24,012 bases of DNA from JAAUSY01 sp964526735 (GTDB lineage Bacteria; Chloroflexota; Chloroflexia; Chloroflexales; Chloroflexaceae), in assembly GCA_964526735.1 (NCBI GenBank), contig CAZGLO010000053.1, positions 1 through 24,012 on the forward strand, given 5' to 3'. Positions 22,155-24,012 of this stretch are shown piece after piece (position 1 is the first letter of the stretch; every line of letters begins with the position of its first letter). The notes beneath the pieces are model-generated. The model worked only from the letters and a program-made list of their open reading frames with translations. It was not told where the DNA came from and did no database searches. Position numbers and translations under genes: made by a program.

Positions 22155-23315
22155 ATGAAATGGTATCATCAAATCCGCTGGAAGCTCTTCATCTCCCACC
22201 TCGTCATCATTCTGGTTGCTGTTGTGGCGCTCCTCACCACTGCCAACATGATAGCCGGGGTTGGGCTGGTGCAAGATGTCGCGCTCTACCCCGTCGCGTC
22301 CGACATGGAGCGTGCCGAACTGCAACGATTTCAGCTAGTGGTGCAGGAAGCGCTGCTCGTTGCCGCCGTGGCTGCCCTGACAGCCGCCATCGTGATGAGT
22401 TTATTCGTATCGCGCCACATCGTTGAGCCGCTTCAGGTGATTTCACGGGTGAGCCGACGGTTGGCACAAGGGTTCTACCGCGAACGGGCCGATATCACCT
22501 CTGATGATGAGCTTGCGGAGCTTGGTACCAGCATCAATCAGCTTGCCCAAGCGCTTGAGCAGACCGAAGAACGTCGCCGCACATTGCTTGCCGATGTAAC
22601 CCACGAACTGCGTACCCCCTTGGCGACGATTGAGGGCTATATGGAGGGGCTAATCGACGGCGTGGTAGAGCCAAGCGAACGTACATATACCCTGGTATTG
22701 CGCGAGTCGACTCGTCTCCAGCGGCTGATCGAAGACCTCGAATTGCTGTCGCGGGTAGAGGCGGGGCAGATCTCTGTGACGCCGCAAGAGCTAGAGCTAG
22801 GCACCATCTTGCGCCACGTGGCAACCCAATTTGAGCCACAGTTTGCGCAGAAACAGATTACTTTTTCGTTGGTGCTCCCCGAAACCATGCCGACGGTCTG
22901 GGCCGACCCCGACCGAGTCGAGCAAATCGTCATCAACCTGCTGAACAATGCGCTTCGCTATACTCCCGACAACGGCAAGATTATCCTACGTGCCCATACA
23001 GAAGAGCAATATGCGATCATTTCTGTGCGTGATACCGGCATTGGCATCGCCCCGGAACACCTCCCCCACCTCTTTGAGCGGTTTTACCGCGTTGATAAGT
23101 CACGGTCGCGGGCAAGCGGCGGGACGGGGATCGGGCTGACGATCACCCGCCACTTGGTGTATACGCAGGGCGGGGAGATACGTGCCGAGAGTGAAGGCAT
23201 TGGGCGCGGGACGCATTTCTCCTTTACGCTGCCGTGGGCCTATACGGTGGAGAGTAGCCAACGGCGGCTGGCAGAGGCTTCACAATCATCGCGTTTTGCC
23301 GCACCACTACGCTAA
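22155..23315 (+). CDS. Membrane sensor histidine kinase (HAMP-HisKA-HATPase)
   Basis: Partner of the preceding regulator, 386 residues. Two membrane helices (about 11-36 and 62-86) flank a very short extracytoplasmic loop of about 25 residues, so it may sense within the membrane or through a partner. HAMP follows at about 87-140, then HisKA with phospho-acceptor His150 in DVTHELRTPLATIEGYMEGL. The ATPase has N box NLLNNALRYTP (261-271), G1 DTGIGI (293-298), F box and G2 GGTGIGL (322-328). Organisation resembles BaeS/PhoR-type kinases. The ATG at 22155 has no strong ribosome site; spacing from the regulator suggests coupling. Confidence 0.95.
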   Translation: MKWYHQIRWKLFISHLVIILVAVVALLTTANMIAGVGLVQDVALYPVASDMERAELQRFQLVVQEALLVAAVAALTAAIVMSLFVSRHIVEPLQVISRVSRRLAQGFYRERADITSDDELAELGTSINQLAQALEQTEERRRTLLADVTHELRTPLATIEGYMEGLIDGVVEPSERTYTLVLRESTRLQRLIEDLELLSRVEAGQISVTPQELELGTILRHVATQFEPQFAQKQITFSLVLPETMPTVWADPDRVEQIVINLLNNALRYTPDNGKIILRAHTEEQYAIISVRDTGIGIAPEHLPHLFERFYRVDKSRSRASGGTGIGLTITRHLVYTQGGEIRAESEGIGRGTHFSFTLPWAYTVESSQRRLAEASQSSRFAAPLR

Positions 23316-23326
23316 AAACCCGTCTC

Positions 23327-23391
23327 CTTTCCAAATCTTTACCAAAATCTTACATTCAGCTTAATCTCTCCTGAAAAAGATCTCGTATACT
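23327..23391 (+). promoter_or_regulatory. PhoB/SphR-like direct repeats and promoter of the Pro-rich gene
   Basis: CTTTCC, CTTTACC, CTTACAT and CTTAATC begin at 23327, 23337, 23349 and 23360, spacing 10, 12 and 11. This is the tandem half-site pattern of OmpR/PhoB-family operators; the cyanobacterial SphR box is CTTAACCT repeated every 11 bases. The last repeat covers the -35 position of a promoter with -10 TATACT at 23386-23391, as at activator-dependent PhoB promoters. Confidence 0.55.
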
Positions 23392-23400
23392 ATTCTGGCC

Positions 23401-23491
23401 AATATGAGAATCATATTTTTAAGAGATGGATTCTCTGCCTGTTGTGCCTACGCAGGTATGCCTGTGCTTGGGTTGTTTTGCGTACCCAAGC
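23401..23491 (+). other. Structured 5' leader of the Pro-rich gene
   Basis: AATATGA-GAA-TCATATT (23401-23417) followed by TTT is terminator-like. GAGAATC (23406-23412) can instead pair with GATTCTC (23429-23435). GCTTGGGT/ACCCAAGC (23466-23473, 23484-23491) forms a perfect 8-pair stem before the ribosome site GAAAGGGG. The leader is about 115 bases. Confidence 0.4.
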
Positions 23492-23513
23492 AACGAGAAA
23501 GGGGTTTTTACTT

Positions 23514-24012
23514 ATGGATTCACAAAATATGAACCCAGAGGGAACACCACCAGAGGGTGAATCGTCACCAGAGGAAACAGGAGCAACTCCTCAAGGTGGT
23601 CAGCCGGAAAAGAAAGACGAAGAGCAACAGCCAACCCCCTCACAGGGGATGCCGCCGGTTGAGCCACCCAAGCCGCCGGAGCCTCCACAGCATGTAACTC
23701 CGCCGCAGGGGATGCCGCCGGTTGAGCCACCCAAGCCGCCGGAGCCTCCTCAACAACCGCCGCAGTCGCAGCAAACCACCCCGCCACAGGGGATGCCGCC
23801 GGTTGAGCCACCCAAACCGCCGGAACCTCCTCAACAACCGCCGCAGTGGGGTCAGCCGCCGCAGCAGCAGTCGGAACCTCCGAAACCACCGGAGCCGCCG
23901 CAATACCCCCCGCAGGAGCAAACACAACAACCGCCGCAGTGGGGCCAACCTCCGCAGCAACCGCCGCAGTGGGGTCAGCCGCCGCAGCAGCAGTCGGAAC
24001 CTCCGAAACCAC
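23514..24012 (+). CDS. N-terminus of a Pro/Gln-rich repeat protein (partial)
   Basis: The open frame runs from ATG 23514 to the end of the window, 166 codons without stop. GAAAGGGG lies about 9 bases upstream. The first about 40 residues are acidic and polar (MDSQNMNPEGTPPEGESSPE). Then come imperfect repeats: GMPPVEPPKPPEPPQ three times (DNA copies near 23643, 23706 and 23787) and QPPQWGQPPQQ with SEPPKPPEPPQ units. No signal peptide or fold is visible so far. Such cytoplasmic Pro-rich leaders often precede a membrane helix or enzymatic domain that would lie beyond the window. Function is unknown. The reverse strand is also open through this region, an artefact of the repeat composition. Confidence 0.75.
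   Translation, partial: MDSQNMNPEGTPPEGESSPEETGATPQGGQPEKKDEEQQPTPSQGMPPVEPPKPPEPPQHVTPPQGMPPVEPPKPPEPPQQPPQSQQTTPPQGMPPVEPPKPPEPPQQPPQWGQPPQQQSEPPKPPEPPQYPPQEQTQQPPQWGQPPQQPPQWGQPPQQQSEPPKP

Noticed and set aside
23512..24012. 166-codon Ala/Val-rich minus-strand frame
   Set aside because: It is the complement of the Pro/Gln repeat; the plus strand has the ribosome site, promoter and acidic N-terminus.

Overview
The window looks like a contig from a member of the Chloroflexota (Anaerolineae/Caldilineae-like), probably a metagenome assembly. The signs are Thr/Pro-rich stalks (runs of TPTP type) on lipoproteins and surface proteins, an SH3-like lipoprotein, a probable golvesin-like secreted protein, a zinc-ribbon Ser/Thr kinase, and a CysRS of the compact MshC-like type. 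This placement is inference. A run of 10 N at 8294-8303 marks a scaffold gap inside a gene.

Layout. Positions 1-9912 are a mostly minus-strand block: cysteinyl-tRNA synthetase, a membrane RsbU/SpoIIE-type phosphatase, a methyltransferase, an SH3 lipoprotein, tRNA-Pro(CGG), tRNA-Leu(CAA), a P1B-type ATPase homologue that has lost its catalytic motifs, a secreted multidomain protein split by the gap, and a PH-SHOCT membrane protein. Positions 10077-12020 hold recO and a PlsC-type acyltransferase. A divergent Methyltransf_20-like gene follows, then a convergent YceI lipoprotein. Positions 14600-18581 are an FMN-riboswitch-controlled riboflavin operon, ribD-ribE-ribBA-ribH, which covers the committed pathway to riboflavin apart from the phosphatase step. 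Then come a YggS-like PLP protein, a transmembrane Ser/Thr kinase, an OmpR/PhoB-type two-component pair, and the start of a very proline-rich protein whose promoter carries PhoB/SphR-like direct repeats.

Most unusual points. (1) A 54-bp element occurs at 1-54 and, inverted, at 10077-10130. It differs almost only in a 5-bp stem in which three base pairs change compensatorily. Both copies supply an in-frame C-terminus and TGA stop. (2) A 674-codon intact P1B ATPase homologue has Tyr in place of the phosphorylated Asp and lacks the TGD and GDGxND motifs. (3) Unrelated 9-11-bp tandem repeats sit in most upstream regions. (4) Several promoters share an extended -10 of the form TGTGCTAnnnT. (5) The YceI protein ends in two copies of a Trp/Leu-Gly acidic motif.
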